A DNA stretch of 64,000 bases, from NCBI RefSeq assembly GCF_015711645.1, contig NZ_JABTEX010000002.1, forward strand, positions 682,001-746,000, in the 5' to 3' direction. Position 1 is the first letter of the stretch, and every line of letters starts with the position of its first letter. The notes under the pieces were generated by a model, which had not been told where the DNA came from, searched no databases, and saw only the letters and a list, made by a program, of their open reading frames with translations. Both the position numbers and the translations under genes were made by a program. Positions 48,395-59,390 of this stretch are shown here, piece by piece. Source of the DNA: Planomonospora sp. ID82291. GTDB lineage: Bacteria > Actinomycetota > Actinomycetes > Streptosporangiales > Streptosporangiaceae.

Positions 48395-49399
48395 GTGAAC
48401 GTGTTTCCGTGGGACGAGGCGGCCGCGACCGGCGTCGGGTCGCATCCGGGTGAGGACCACGCCGAGGCGGTCAGGGTCGTCTTCGGCGAGCTGCCCGCTC
48501 TGCCGTACCTGCCGGAGCTCCCGGCGCGCGGCGTCGGCGCGGACATGGTCGGCAGGGCCGCGTCCCTGCTGGTGGAGCTGCCCGTGGAGGTGCGGCCCTC
48601 GGGCTGGCGCTTCACCGACAGGCCCGGCCGGGACGCCAAGCGGGCCCGTGACCACCTGTTGCGCGACCTCGACGGCCTGGAGGAGGCGTCCCAGGGGTAC
48701 GCGGGCCCCTTCAAGATCCAGGTGTGCGGGCCGTGGACCCTGGCCGGAGCCGTCGAGCTGCGCCACGGCGACCGGACGCTCGCCGACCCCGGAGCCGTGC
48801 GCGACCTCGTGGCGTCCTACGCCGAAGGGCTCGCCCTGCACCTCGCCGAGGTCCGCAAGCGGGTGCCGGGCGCGACGGAGGTCGTCGTCCAGCTCGACGA
48901 GCCGGGCCTGCCCGGCGTGCTCGCCGGCACGGTGCCGACGGCGTCGGGTTTCGGCCGGCTGCGCGCCGTCGAGGCGCCGGTGGTCGCCGAGCGGCTCCGG
49001 TCGGTGCTCCCGGAGGGCGCCTTCCCGGTCGTGCACTGCTGCGCCCCCGGCGTGCCCTTCCGGGTCCTGCGCGAGGCGGGGGCGCGGGGCGTCTCGCTGG
49101 ACGCCGCCCTGCTGCGGCGGCGCGACGAGGACGCGATCGGCGAGTCCGTCGAGGCCGGGGCGGCGTTCCTCCTCGGGGTCGTGCCCGGCGCCGACGCCCC
49201 GCTCCCCGACGTCGGGGAGGTCGCCCGGCCCGCGGTGGAGCTCTGGCGCCGCCTGGGCTTCCCCTCCGCGACGCTGGCCTCCCAGGTCGTGCTCACCCCC
49301 GCCTGCGGCCTGGCCGGCGCCTCGCCCGCCTACGCCAGGGCCGCGCTGGCGACGTGCCGGAAGGCGGCCCGGGTGCTCCGCGAGGACCCGGGCGAATAG
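48395..49399 (+). CDS. Cobalamin-independent methionine synthase-like protein (MetE C-terminal family)
   Basis: The 334-residue protein is a stand-alone relative of the MetE catalytic domain. It starts 'FPWDEAAATGVGSHPGEDH' and shows 'PFKIQVCGPWTLAGAVEL' (near residue 110) and 'VVVQLDEPGLPGVL' (near 170). The zinc site is formed by His/Cys in 'FPVVHCCAPGVPF' (near 215) and Cys in 'VLTPACGLAGASP' (near 303). Full MetE is about 750 residues, so this is a half-length form; whether it makes methionine from a methyl donor is uncertain. In many actinomycetes this gene lies directly upstream of ligA, as here. GTG 48395 is the start. Confidence 0.8.
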   Translation: MNVFPWDEAAATGVGSHPGEDHAEAVRVVFGELPALPYLPELPARGVGADMVGRAASLLVELPVEVRPSGWRFTDRPGRDAKRARDHLLRDLDGLEEASQGYAGPFKIQVCGPWTLAGAVELRHGDRTLADPGAVRDLVASYAEGLALHLAEVRKRVPGATEVVVQLDEPGLPGVLAGTVPTASGFGRLRAVEAPVVAERLRSVLPEGAFPVVHCCAPGVPFRVLREAGARGVSLDAALLRRRDEDAIGESVEAGAAFLLGVVPGADAPLPDVGEVARPAVELWRRLGFPSATLASQVVLTPACGLAGASPAYARAALATCRKAARVLREDPGE

Positions 49400-51661
<2,262 letters not shown>

Positions 51662-51816
51662 CGCGGGGAGCGGCCCGCAGGGGTGACGGAGTGTGACGGC
51701 GGGCGCCTCCGTGTGCACGTTCTCGGTATCCCGTCACAGAACGTGCCCAATCGGTTTCGCGAAGTGGCCCGAAGGCCGTACTCTCCCATAGTGAACTAAT
51801 GGGGGTTTTATTACTC

Positions 51817-53898
51817 ATGGCCGACCCAACAGATACACGCGACACCGGACCACGCGCGGGTTCACCCCTGTGGGCCTACCTCACGGCGGTCACCGTCACC
51901 GGGATCGCGGTCCTGGTCGTGGCGCTGTGGCGGATCAGCCCCGGCGCCCCGGCGGAGCTCGCGCGCTCCCCGCTGTTCTGGACGCTCATGGTCCTGACCG
52001 CGCTGGGAGACCTGCGACCGGTGCTGCTCTCGTCGTCGACGGCGGCGGGGGGCACCTACCCGTCGACGATGTTCACCTTCGCCGCGCTGCTCCACTACGG
52101 GCTGCCGGTCGCCGTGCTGATGCAGGCGGCGGGCATCCTGTTCAACGGGGCGGTCACCCGAAAGGCCTGGCACCGGGTCCTGTTCAACGTCGCCCAGGTG
52201 ACGCTGGCCTGCACGGCGGCCGGGGTGGTGCTCGTGCTGTCCGGCCACCGGCCGGAGGCCGCCTGGGTCCCGGCCGGCACCGACCTGCTCGCCATCGGAC
52301 TGGCCGGACTGGCCTACTTCGTGACGAGAGGGCTGCTGGTGTGCGGGGCGGTCGCGCTGCACGAGCGGCGCTCGGTCCACCGGGTGATCCGGACCACGAT
52401 CGGCCACCAGAGCCTGGTCTACGCCGCGCTGCTCGGCCTGGCCCCGCTCGTCGTGGTGGTCATGAACCACTCCCCGGCGCTGGTGCCGCTGTTCGTCGCG
52501 CCGATGGCCGCCGTCTACTTCACCGCCACGATCTCGGTCCGCCGCGACCACCAGGCGATGCACGACGGGCTGACCGGGCTGCCGAACCGCAAGCTGCTCG
52601 TGCTGCGCACCGAGGAGGCGCTCGCCGAGGCGCGGGCGCGCCAGGGGGAGCGGGTCGGCCTGCTCCTGCTGGACCTCGACCGCTTCAAGGAGGTCAACGA
52701 CACGCTCGGGCACCCGGTGGGCGACCGGCTGCTGCAGACGGTGGCGCACCGGCTGATCCACAGCGTGCGGCCGGGGGACGTGGTCGCCCGGCTCGGCGGT
52801 GACGAGTTCGCGGTGCTGCTCCCGTCGGTCAGGGACGCCGCCGCGGCGCGCGAGGTGGCCGCGCGGCTCCGGGTGGCGCTCACCGAGCCGGTCCGGCTGG
52901 AGGGCATGACCTTCGACATGGACGCCTCGATCGGCATCGCGCTCCACCCCGACCACGCGCCGGACTTCGAGCTGCTGCTGCAGCGCGCCGACGTGGCGAT
53001 GTACCTCGCCAAGGAGGGCCGGACCGGCGTCGAGCTCTACGTCGCCGACAAGGACCGCAACAGCCCCGAACGGCTCGGCCTCCTGGGCGACCTGCGCCGG
53101 GCCATCGACCGCGCCGAACTGGTGCTGCACTACCAGCCGAAGATGGACCTGGCCGTGGGGCAGGTGCGGGGGGTGGAGGCGCTGCTGCGCTGGCGCCACC
53201 CGGTGCGGGGGACGGTCTACCCGGACGACTTCATCCCGCTCGCCGAGCAGTCCTATCTGATGCGCCAGCTCACCGAGTACGTCATCGACGCGGCGCTGGA
53301 GCAGGCCGCCGCCTGGTGGCGCGCCGGGGTGCACGAGCAGATCTCCGTCAACGTCTCGGCCCGCGACCTGCTGGACGCCGCCCTCGCCGAACGGCTGGAG
53401 GCCGGCCTGGCGGAACACCGGCTGCCGCCCAAGGCGATCCAGCTGGAGGTCACCGAGCGCATCCTGATGACGGACCAGGCCTACACCGCCGACGCCGTCC
53501 GGGCGCTGAACTCCCTGGGCGTGCCGCTGGCCCTGGACGACTTCGGCACCGGCTACTCGTCGCTGGTCCGCCTGCAGCGGCTCCCGGTCGCCGAGGTCAA
53601 GATCGACGCCTCGTTCGTGCGGCGGATCTGCGAGTCCCGGGACGACGAGCGGATCGTCCGCTCCATCGTCGACCTGGTCCGCTCCCTGGGGTTGCGCTCG
53701 GTCGCCGAGGGCGTCGAGTCGGCCGAGGTGGCCGCGCGCCTGGAGGAGATGGGCTGCGACCTGGCCCAGGGCCGGTGGTTCGCCGCGCCGATGTCCGCCG
53801 CCGACGCCACGGCCTGGCTGCGCGAGCACCGCGCCCCGGTCCGGCCCGCCTTCCGGGTGCCCGACCCCGCCGGGCTCCTCGACCCCCAGACGGCCTGA
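51817..53898 (+). CDS. GGDEF-EAL cyclic-di-GMP enzyme with membrane sensor
   Basis: The 693-residue protein has about eight N-terminal membrane helices (residues 15-235), a GGDEF domain and an EAL domain. The GGDEF motif is intact near residue 327 ('VARLGGDEFAVLL'). An I-site, Arg-Pro-Gly-Asp, lies exactly five residues before it, so product inhibition is expected. The EAL motif is 'VEALLRWRHPV' near 453, and the other catalytic residues are present: 'ISVNVSARDL', 'EVTERILM', 'LALDDFGTGYSSL', 'VKIDASFV' and 'SVAEGVES'. Both synthesis (GGDEF) and hydrolysis (EAL) of c-di-GMP look possible. ATG 51817 has GGGGG upstream; ATG 51799 would add six residues. In streptomycetes c-di-GMP controls development. 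Confidence 0.92.
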   Translation: MADPTDTRDTGPRAGSPLWAYLTAVTVTGIAVLVVALWRISPGAPAELARSPLFWTLMVLTALGDLRPVLLSSSTAAGGTYPSTMFTFAALLHYGLPVAVLMQAAGILFNGAVTRKAWHRVLFNVAQVTLACTAAGVVLVLSGHRPEAAWVPAGTDLLAIGLAGLAYFVTRGLLVCGAVALHERRSVHRVIRTTIGHQSLVYAALLGLAPLVVVVMNHSPALVPLFVAPMAAVYFTATISVRRDHQAMHDGLTGLPNRKLLVLRTEEALAEARARQGERVGLLLLDLDRFKEVNDTLGHPVGDRLLQTVAHRLIHSVRPGDVVARLGGDEFAVLLPSVRDAAAAREVAARLRVALTEPVRLEGMTFDMDASIGIALHPDHAPDFELLLQRADVAMYLAKEGRTGVELYVADKDRNSPERLGLLGDLRRAIDRAELVLHYQPKMDLAVGQVRGVEALLRWRHPVRGTVYPDDFIPLAEQSYLMRQLTEYVIDAALEQAAAWWRAGVHEQISVNVSARDLLDAALAERLEAGLAEHRLPPKAIQLEVTERILMTDQAYTADAVRALNSLGVPLALDDFGTGYSSLVRLQRLPVAEVKIDASFVRRICESRDDERIVRSIVDLVRSLGLRSVAEGVESAEVAARLEEMGCDLAQGRWFAAPMSAADATAWLREHRAPVRPAFRVPDPAGLLDPQTA

Positions 53899-53901
53899 AT
53901 G

Positions 53902-53936
53902 CATAGGAGTACGCTTCGTCGAAGTACAGTCCTATG
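53902..53936. promoter_or_regulatory. Imperfect inverted repeat overlapping the start of the 53934 gene
   Basis: CATAGGA (53902-53908) and TCCTATG (53930-53936) flank a core GTAC...CTTCG-T-CGAAG...GTAC. The right arm includes the ATG of the ATPase gene, so a protein bound here, or an RNA hairpin, would control its expression. The leftward half also has the look of a repressor half-site. Confidence 0.5.
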
Positions 53937-55388
53937 TTTTCGGGGGTCAAGGTGCTTCCCAAGCCCGACAGGATCTTCGCCCGTGACTTCGAGTGGCGGC
54001 ATTTAGCGGCCTTCGTGGAGAGAGGCGCCGATTCGGTGCAGTTCGGAGTGGTGAGCGGTCGGCGCCGTCAAGGCAAGACCTTTCTGCTCGAAGCCCTGAC
54101 CAGGGAGGCCAACGGGTTCTACTTCGGGGCGACCCAGGCCACCGAGGCCGAATCCCTGAACCTCTTCGCGGCCGCGCTGAGCGGTTACTCCGGCACCGCC
54201 GCACCGATGAGGTTCGCGGACTGGGACGAGGCCGTCAGGCAGTTGTTCGCGGTCGCCGACGCCACCGGCAGGCCGATCGTGATCGACGAGTTCCCCTATC
54301 TCAGCAAGGCCTCTCCCGCGCTTCCCTCGATCGTGCAGCGGGAGGTGGACCGGGCGATCTCCGAAGGGGGGCGGCTGGCGCTTCTGCTCTGCGGTTCGGC
54401 GATGTCCGTCATGGGAGGCCTGCTGTCGGGGAGTGCCCCCCTGCGTGGCCGGGCGACCCTCGAACTGGTCGTCAAGCCCTTCGACTACCCGCTCGCCGCG
54501 AGGTACTGGAAGGTCAGTGATCCAACGCTGGCCGCGCGGCTGCACGCGGTGGTCGGAGGCACCCCGGCCTATCTGCGATTCCTCAACGGGGACGTGCCCG
54601 GGGCGCTGGACGACTTCGACGACTGGGTGCTGCGCACGGTGCTCGACCCCGGCACACCGCTGTTCCGGGAGGCCCGGTACCTCCTGGAGGAGGAGACGGA
54701 CGTCCGCGATGCCGCGCTGTACCATTCGGTGCTGGCCGCGGTGGCGGCAGGCAACAACACCCGGGGCGGGATCGCCAGTTATATAGGCCGAAAGGCAGCT
54801 GATATCGGACATCATCTCAATGTGCTGGAGGACAGCCGTCTGCTCCGGCGGGAACCGGACGTCTTCCGCCCGGGACGGTCGGTCTACCGGGTGGCCGAGC
54901 CGCTGATCACCTTCTATCAGGTGATCATGCGTCCGCAGTGGGGGTTGTTGGAGAGCGGGCGGGCCGAGGCGGTCTGGGCGGACGCCGCGTCCCGATTCCG
55001 ATCCCAGATCATGGGGCCGCACTTCGAGGAACTGTGCCGGCAGTTCGCTTCGGTCGAACCGGTCTTCGGCGGATTGCCGGGAGAGGTGGGGGCCGGAGCT
55101 CTCACCGACCATGCCCGGCGCACACAGATCCAGGTGGATGTCGCCGTGTTCGCCCCAGCGGTTCCGGGGCAGCCGAGGAAGGTGCTCTCGCTGGGGGAGG
55201 CGAAGTGGGGCGACGTCATGGGCGGACGGCATATCGAGCGGCTGCGCCGTGCGCGCGACCTGCTCGCCGAAAAGGGCTACGACACCCGGGAGACGGTGCT
55301 CGCCTGCTACAGCGGTGCGGGGTTCGAGCCCGCCCTGCGCTCGGAAGGCGACGTCCGCACGATCGGCCTGGCGGAGCTGTACGCCTGA
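53934..55388 (+). CDS. Archaeal-type ATPase with C-terminal DUF234-like (PD-(D/E)XK nuclease-like) domain, ATPase 1
   Basis: The 484-residue protein has an AAA-like NTPase domain: Walker A 'GRRRQGKT' (42-49), Walker B 'PIVIDEFPYL' (Asp118-Glu119), and 'ALLLCGSAMSVMGGLLSG' (sensor region). A winged-helix segment is in 'NNTRGGIASYIGRKAADIGHHLNVL'. The C-terminal domain has 'QIQVDVAVFAPA' (Asp402) and 'LSLGEAKWGDVMGG' (Glu422-Ala-Lys424), the D...ExK pattern of PD-(D/E)XK nucleases. Such STAND-related ATPases are widespread in archaea and actinomycetes, but roles are little known. It starts within an inverted repeat, and the genes that follow are a DUF4132 protein and a second ATPase. Codon use is slightly less GC-rich than in its neighbours. 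Confidence 0.8.
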   Translation: MFSGVKVLPKPDRIFARDFEWRHLAAFVERGADSVQFGVVSGRRRQGKTFLLEALTREANGFYFGATQATEAESLNLFAAALSGYSGTAAPMRFADWDEAVRQLFAVADATGRPIVIDEFPYLSKASPALPSIVQREVDRAISEGGRLALLLCGSAMSVMGGLLSGSAPLRGRATLELVVKPFDYPLAARYWKVSDPTLAARLHAVVGGTPAYLRFLNGDVPGALDDFDDWVLRTVLDPGTPLFREARYLLEEETDVRDAALYHSVLAAVAAGNNTRGGIASYIGRKAADIGHHLNVLEDSRLLRREPDVFRPGRSVYRVAEPLITFYQVIMRPQWGLLESGRAEAVWADAASRFRSQIMGPHFEELCRQFASVEPVFGGLPGEVGAGALTDHARRTQIQVDVAVFAPAVPGQPRKVLSLGEAKWGDVMGGRHIERLRRARDLLAEKGYDTRETVLACYSGAGFEPALRSEGDVRTIGLAELYA

Positions 55389-55544
55389 CCGCCCCTGTCG
55401 TGAGGTGACGGAGTGAACACTTTCGCCGCCGGTACCGTCGCAGCCATGAATGGAAACATGTCCGAATCATGGCAGGGGGAATCTGTCGGTTCCGGCTGAT
55501 ATCCATGATCACTCAGAGTTTCCGATCATCAGTGGAGCCGTGTC

Positions 55545-57887
55545 ATGACGTCAGCGGGCAGTTGGGACCACACGGACCCGGCCACGAGGGCTGTCTACCA
55601 GCGGTTCGACGAACTCACCGAGCAGGGACTCGACCCCGGCCCCGGCGTCGACTGGCGGGTTTACGGCGCCTACGCGCAGATGAAGCTCTGGCTGGGGCCG
55701 GAAGGCGGCCACGACTACGACGAGCGGGTGCTGCGCGTGGTCCGGTCGGTGGCCGAGCGCGACATCGACTTCACCTACCGGGAAGCGCACCACCTCATGG
55801 GCCGGGCGGAGTACTGGGTGCGGCAGGGGCACACCCGCTACGAGGAGCTGTTCCGGATCCCGCTTGCGGCGGCCCGCCGGTTCGACTACCAGCTGCGCCG
55901 GGACCTGCTGCACTGGCTGGCGTCGGGACCATGGTTGAAGGACGCGCGGGCGCTCCTGGCCGAGCAGGTGACCGAGCTGCTCACCGAACCCGCCGAGCAC
56001 GGCCCGGCCGGGGTGGTCCGGACCGAGATCGGAGACACCGACCACTTCGCCCGCATGCTGGCCGAGGAGTACGGCCTGCGCCTGGTCGAGGTGCTGCCGC
56101 TGTTCCGCCACTGGAACACCGCCCGCTCGACCAAGCCCAGCGCCCGGTGGCTCAGGAACGCCGCGCGGATGCTCACTCCCGGCGCGGTCGCCCTGGTCCG
56201 TGAGCTGCTCACGCGGCTGGTGGCCTACCGGGGCGGAGACTGGGTCGTCCGCTATGACGACGAGGAGTGGTGGGACAAGGTCTTCCTCAAGGAGCAGACC
56301 ATCGTCGTGGTGCGCGGCATCCTGTGGACCTGCCAGGTCATCGACGAGCGCTGGGTGACCTCGCTCGTCACCGACGTCGCGATGACCTGCGGCACCGGCA
56401 GCAACGGGATGGGCTCCACGTGCCGCTGCGAACCCGTCACCAACGCCGCCGTCGGCGTCCTGGCCCGCAGGGGCGGCCTCGACGTGATCGTCCCGCTGTC
56501 CAGGATCCAGGCGAAGGTGCGCGCGAGGTCCGTACAGAGGAATCTGAGTTTCGCCCTCGACGCGGTGGCCGGTGAGAACGGGCTGACCCGCGAGCAGCTG
56601 CTCGACCGGACGGTCCCCACCTTCGGCCTGGACGCCGACGGCGTCCGCGAGGAGAAGATCGGCGACTACCGGGTCAGGCTCTGCGCTGACGTGCCCGCCC
56701 TGCGCTACGTGAACGCCGCCGGCAAGACCGTCAAGTCGCTGCCGAAGGATCTGCGCGCGGAGTTGTCCGATCTGCGAGCCATCCTGAAGGAGCTCAAACT
56801 GGCGCAGGCGGCCGAGCGGTCCCGCTTGGAACAGGCGCTCGTCCATGAACGGACGTGGCAGTGGCGCGAGGTGACCGAATACTTCCTCGACCATCCCGTC
56901 ACCGGCCCCTACGCCCGCGCCCTGGTCTGGCAGATCGCCGGCGGTCCGGCGGCCCTGCCGGTCAAGACCGCCGACGGCTGGGAACTGGCCGGCCACCGTC
57001 CTGCACCCGACGCCGTGGCAGGCCTGTGGCACCCGATCCATGCGACCGCCGACGAGGTGGCGGCATGGCGCGACCGTCTTCTCGAGGGTGGTGTACGCCA
57101 GCCGTTCAAGCAGGTCTTCCGCGAGCTCTACCTGCTGACCCCCGCCGAGGAGCGGACCGGCACCTTCTCCCGCCGTTTCGCCGGCCACGTTCTGCGCTAC
57201 GGCCAAGCCCGGACCCTGCTGGGCCAGCGAGGCTGGACCGGCCGGTCGATCGGCAACTGGGACTACGAGAACGGCGGCGACCAGGGCGAGGTGGTGCGCG
57301 ACCTGGCGGGCTGGCAGGCCCGCTGGGCCATGCACATCGTCTCCGGCCCCGGGGCCGAGACCACCATGCTGTGCGCCACCGAGCGCATCACCTTCCACCG
57401 CGACGGGCAACCGGCGTCGATGGCCGATCTGCCACCGCTGGTGCTGTCGGAAATCCTCCGCGAGGCCGACCTCGCCGTGGGCGTGGCATCGGTCGCCCGC
57501 GACGACCAGGCGCTGATCGGCCATGAACGCTATTGGCGCTCCCACGGCTTCGGCGAGCTGACGGAGACGGCCAAGACCCGGCGCGAGGTGCTGGCGCGGC
57601 TGCTGCCGAAACTGAAGATCGCCCCCCGGGTGGAGCTGACCGACAGGTTCCTTCTGGTACGAGGTGATCTGAAGACGTACAAGATCCATCTGGGGTCGAC
57701 GAACGTTCTGATGGAGCCCAACGACGCGTATCTGTGCATCGTCCCGGCGAGCGGGCGCGCGGCCGGATCGGTGTTCCTGCCGTTCGAGGACGACGGGGGG
57801 ACGCTGTCGGTGATCCTTTCGAAGGCGTTCCTCCTGGCCGACGACACGGCTATCACGGACCCGACGATCACCCGGCAGCTCGGCTGA
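55545..57887 (+). CDS. DUF4132 domain protein (MolR/WGR-like)
   Basis: The 780-residue protein is soluble. The C-terminal 200 residues have features of the DUF4132 family: 'RTLLGQRGWTGRSIGNWDYENGG', 'WAMHIVSGPGAETTMLCATERITFH', 'PPLVLSEILREADLAVGVASVARD' and 'GSTNVLMEPNDAYLCIVPA'. The N-terminal part is helical and unclassified, with Trp-rich patches. A Cys pair in 'GSTCRCEPVTNAAVGVLARRG' might bind metal. DUF4132 proteins are often associated with MoxR-type ATPases and with conflict systems in other genomes (established in part, from memory). Here it lies between two DUF234-like ATPases. It starts at ATG 55545 after 'GGAGCC', 156 bases after ATPase 1, so it may have its own promoter. Confidence 0.75.
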   Translation: MTSAGSWDHTDPATRAVYQRFDELTEQGLDPGPGVDWRVYGAYAQMKLWLGPEGGHDYDERVLRVVRSVAERDIDFTYREAHHLMGRAEYWVRQGHTRYEELFRIPLAAARRFDYQLRRDLLHWLASGPWLKDARALLAEQVTELLTEPAEHGPAGVVRTEIGDTDHFARMLAEEYGLRLVEVLPLFRHWNTARSTKPSARWLRNAARMLTPGAVALVRELLTRLVAYRGGDWVVRYDDEEWWDKVFLKEQTIVVVRGILWTCQVIDERWVTSLVTDVAMTCGTGSNGMGSTCRCEPVTNAAVGVLARRGGLDVIVPLSRIQAKVRARSVQRNLSFALDAVAGENGLTREQLLDRTVPTFGLDADGVREEKIGDYRVRLCADVPALRYVNAAGKTVKSLPKDLRAELSDLRAILKELKLAQAAERSRLEQALVHERTWQWREVTEYFLDHPVTGPYARALVWQIAGGPAALPVKTADGWELAGHRPAPDAVAGLWHPIHATADEVAAWRDRLLEGGVRQPFKQVFRELYLLTPAEERTGTFSRRFAGHVLRYGQARTLLGQRGWTGRSIGNWDYENGGDQGEVVRDLAGWQARWAMHIVSGPGAETTMLCATERITFHRDGQPASMADLPPLVLSEILREADLAVGVASVARDDQALIGHERYWRSHGFGELTETAKTRREVLARLLPKLKIAPRVELTDRFLLVRGDLKTYKIHLGSTNVLMEPNDAYLCIVPASGRAAGSVFLPFEDDGGTLSVILSKAFLLADDTAITDPTITRQLG

Positions 57888-57910
57888 ACGACCGCTCGGA
57901 CATCGTCGTA

Positions 57911-59326
57911 TCAGTTCCAGGCGCCCATCAGGTCGTCGGGGCCGTACGAGGCGGCCAGGCCCGAGCAGGAGACCCCGTTGCGGGAGACGGCGACGAGGGG
58001 GACGGGTTCATCGGTGAGGGCGGCGCGGTGCCTGGCCAGCGCGGCCAGGTCGTGGTCGTCGAAGGCGGCGTTCTCCAGCCACTTGATCGATCCGAGGAAG
58101 CGGAGCTCCCGCGCGACCGGTCCGCGGTCGGCTCCGACGATGTCGATCTCCACATCGTTGCTCCGGGTCCAGTAGGAGCCGACCGTCGGAGCCTCCGGGA
58201 GCCTGTCGTCGGGCAGCAGCCTGGCCAGCGACTCGCGCACGAGCGGCTCGATGGCGCGTCCCCGCCAGGTGCTCCACCGTGAGACGATCCGCCGGAGGGT
58301 GAGATCGCCCCGGCGGCGCTCGATCTCGGGCATGTGCGGGTGGAGGAAGGAGAGCCAGAAGCGCAGGTAGGGATCGGTGACCCGGTAGCGGCGCTCCTTC
58401 GATGGGCGCAGGGACACGGGAAGCTCACCGGCGACCGTCCCCTTGGTGATCAGCAGCTCGGCCGCGCGGGACAACGTGCTGTGGGAGATGCCGCCCGCCT
58501 CCCGGGCGATGTTGGTGAACGTGCGTTCGCCACTGCCGATCGCCTGCAGCACCTGCCGTGCCTGTGCCCCTACCGGGAACTCGGCCGCGAGCGAGCGTTC
58601 GGCGGACACCAGGAGCGCGGAGACCGGATTCGTCAGGGCGTCGTGCAGGTACTCCCAGAGCGGCGCTCCGCGCGGCCACTCGCCGCAGATGAGGGGGAGA
58701 CCGCCCGTGACGACGGTGGCGTCGAACGCGTCGGCAGAGGAGAGCTGGAGCATGCGCTGGATCTCGCGGGGGTTGAGCGGTCCGACCACCATCTCGGTTC
58801 CCCGCTGGTGGAACGGGCGCTCATGGCTGTTCAGGGCCTCCATCGTCGACAGGTCGGAGCCGATGAGGACGAGCAGGACGGGTTTCCGGCTGAGGAACCG
58901 GTCCCAGGCGCGCTGCAGAAGACCTTCGAAGGCGTCGACGCGTTCCATGAGGTAGGGAACCTCGTCGAAGACGATGATGGAGGGGCCGTCTTCGGGCAGT
59001 GCGTCCGCCAGGAGTTGCAGTGCGCCGTTCCACGTGCTCGGAGCCGTCTCGGTGAAGACGTCCTTTCCCGGCAGCCCGGAAGCGGAGACGTCGTCCATGA
59101 GCTGTCGCAGCTCGGTACGGGCATCGGCGCGCGCCGCCGTGTAGAACAGCGACGGCAGCCCGCTCCGGTTGACGAACTCCTCAGCCAGCGCCGACTTCCC
59201 GATCCGCCGCCGTCCGCGCATCAGCACGCATCTGCCGGGACGCGCCGTGGAGATCTCCGCCCGTACCTGGTCGAGCAGGGAGTCGAGCGATGCCAGTTCG
59301 TGCTCCCGGCCGACGAATCCGCCCAT
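57911..59326 (-). CDS. Archaeal-type ATPase with wHTH and DUF234-like C-terminus, ATPase 2
   Basis: The 471-residue protein is related to the one at 53934. Walker A is 'GRRRIGKS' (38-45), Walker B 'SIIVFDEVPYLMERVDAF', sensor 'VLLVLIGSDLSTMEAL'. A clear winged-helix domain is 'GERTFTNIAREAGGISHSTLSRAAELLI' near residue 275. The C-terminus has 'DVEIDIVGADRG' and 'FLGSIKWLENAAF'; here the catalytic acidic residue of an ExK motif is replaced by Ser, so nuclease activity is doubtful. ATG 59326 follows AGGGGCGG. Upstream there is a strong three-half-site operator. The wHTH may autoregulate through it. It is divergent from gatC and convergent with the DUF4132 gene. Confidence 0.8.
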   Translation of the reverse strand: MGGFVGREHELASLDSLLDQVRAEISTARPGRCVLMRGRRRIGKSALAEEFVNRSGLPSLFYTAARADARTELRQLMDDVSASGLPGKDVFTETAPSTWNGALQLLADALPEDGPSIIVFDEVPYLMERVDAFEGLLQRAWDRFLSRKPVLLVLIGSDLSTMEALNSHERPFHQRGTEMVVGPLNPREIQRMLQLSSADAFDATVVTGGLPLICGEWPRGAPLWEYLHDALTNPVSALLVSAERSLAAEFPVGAQARQVLQAIGSGERTFTNIAREAGGISHSTLSRAAELLITKGTVAGELPVSLRPSKERRYRVTDPYLRFWLSFLHPHMPEIERRRGDLTLRRIVSRWSTWRGRAIEPLVRESLARLLPDDRLPEAPTVGSYWTRSNDVEIDIVGADRGPVARELRFLGSIKWLENAAFDDHDLAALARHRAALTDEPVPLVAVSRNGVSCSGLAASYGPDDLMGAWN

Positions 59327-59350
59327 GCCGCCCCTAGGACTTCTTCTGTG

Positions 59351-59390
59351 AATACTATCGGAGCAGATACTATCTCTGTCGATAGTATCT
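59351..59390. promoter_or_regulatory. Three TACTATC half-sites upstream of ATPase 2
   Basis: AGATACTATC (59365-59374) and GATAGTATCT (59381-59390) form a perfect 10-bp inverted repeat around TCTGTC. A third copy, AATACTATCG, lies at 59351-59360. Spacing and symmetry suggest a cooperative repressor site for the ATPase 2 promoter. The rest of the 59327-59644 gap (318 bases) holds this site and the gatC promoter; no gene is seen. Confidence 0.7.
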
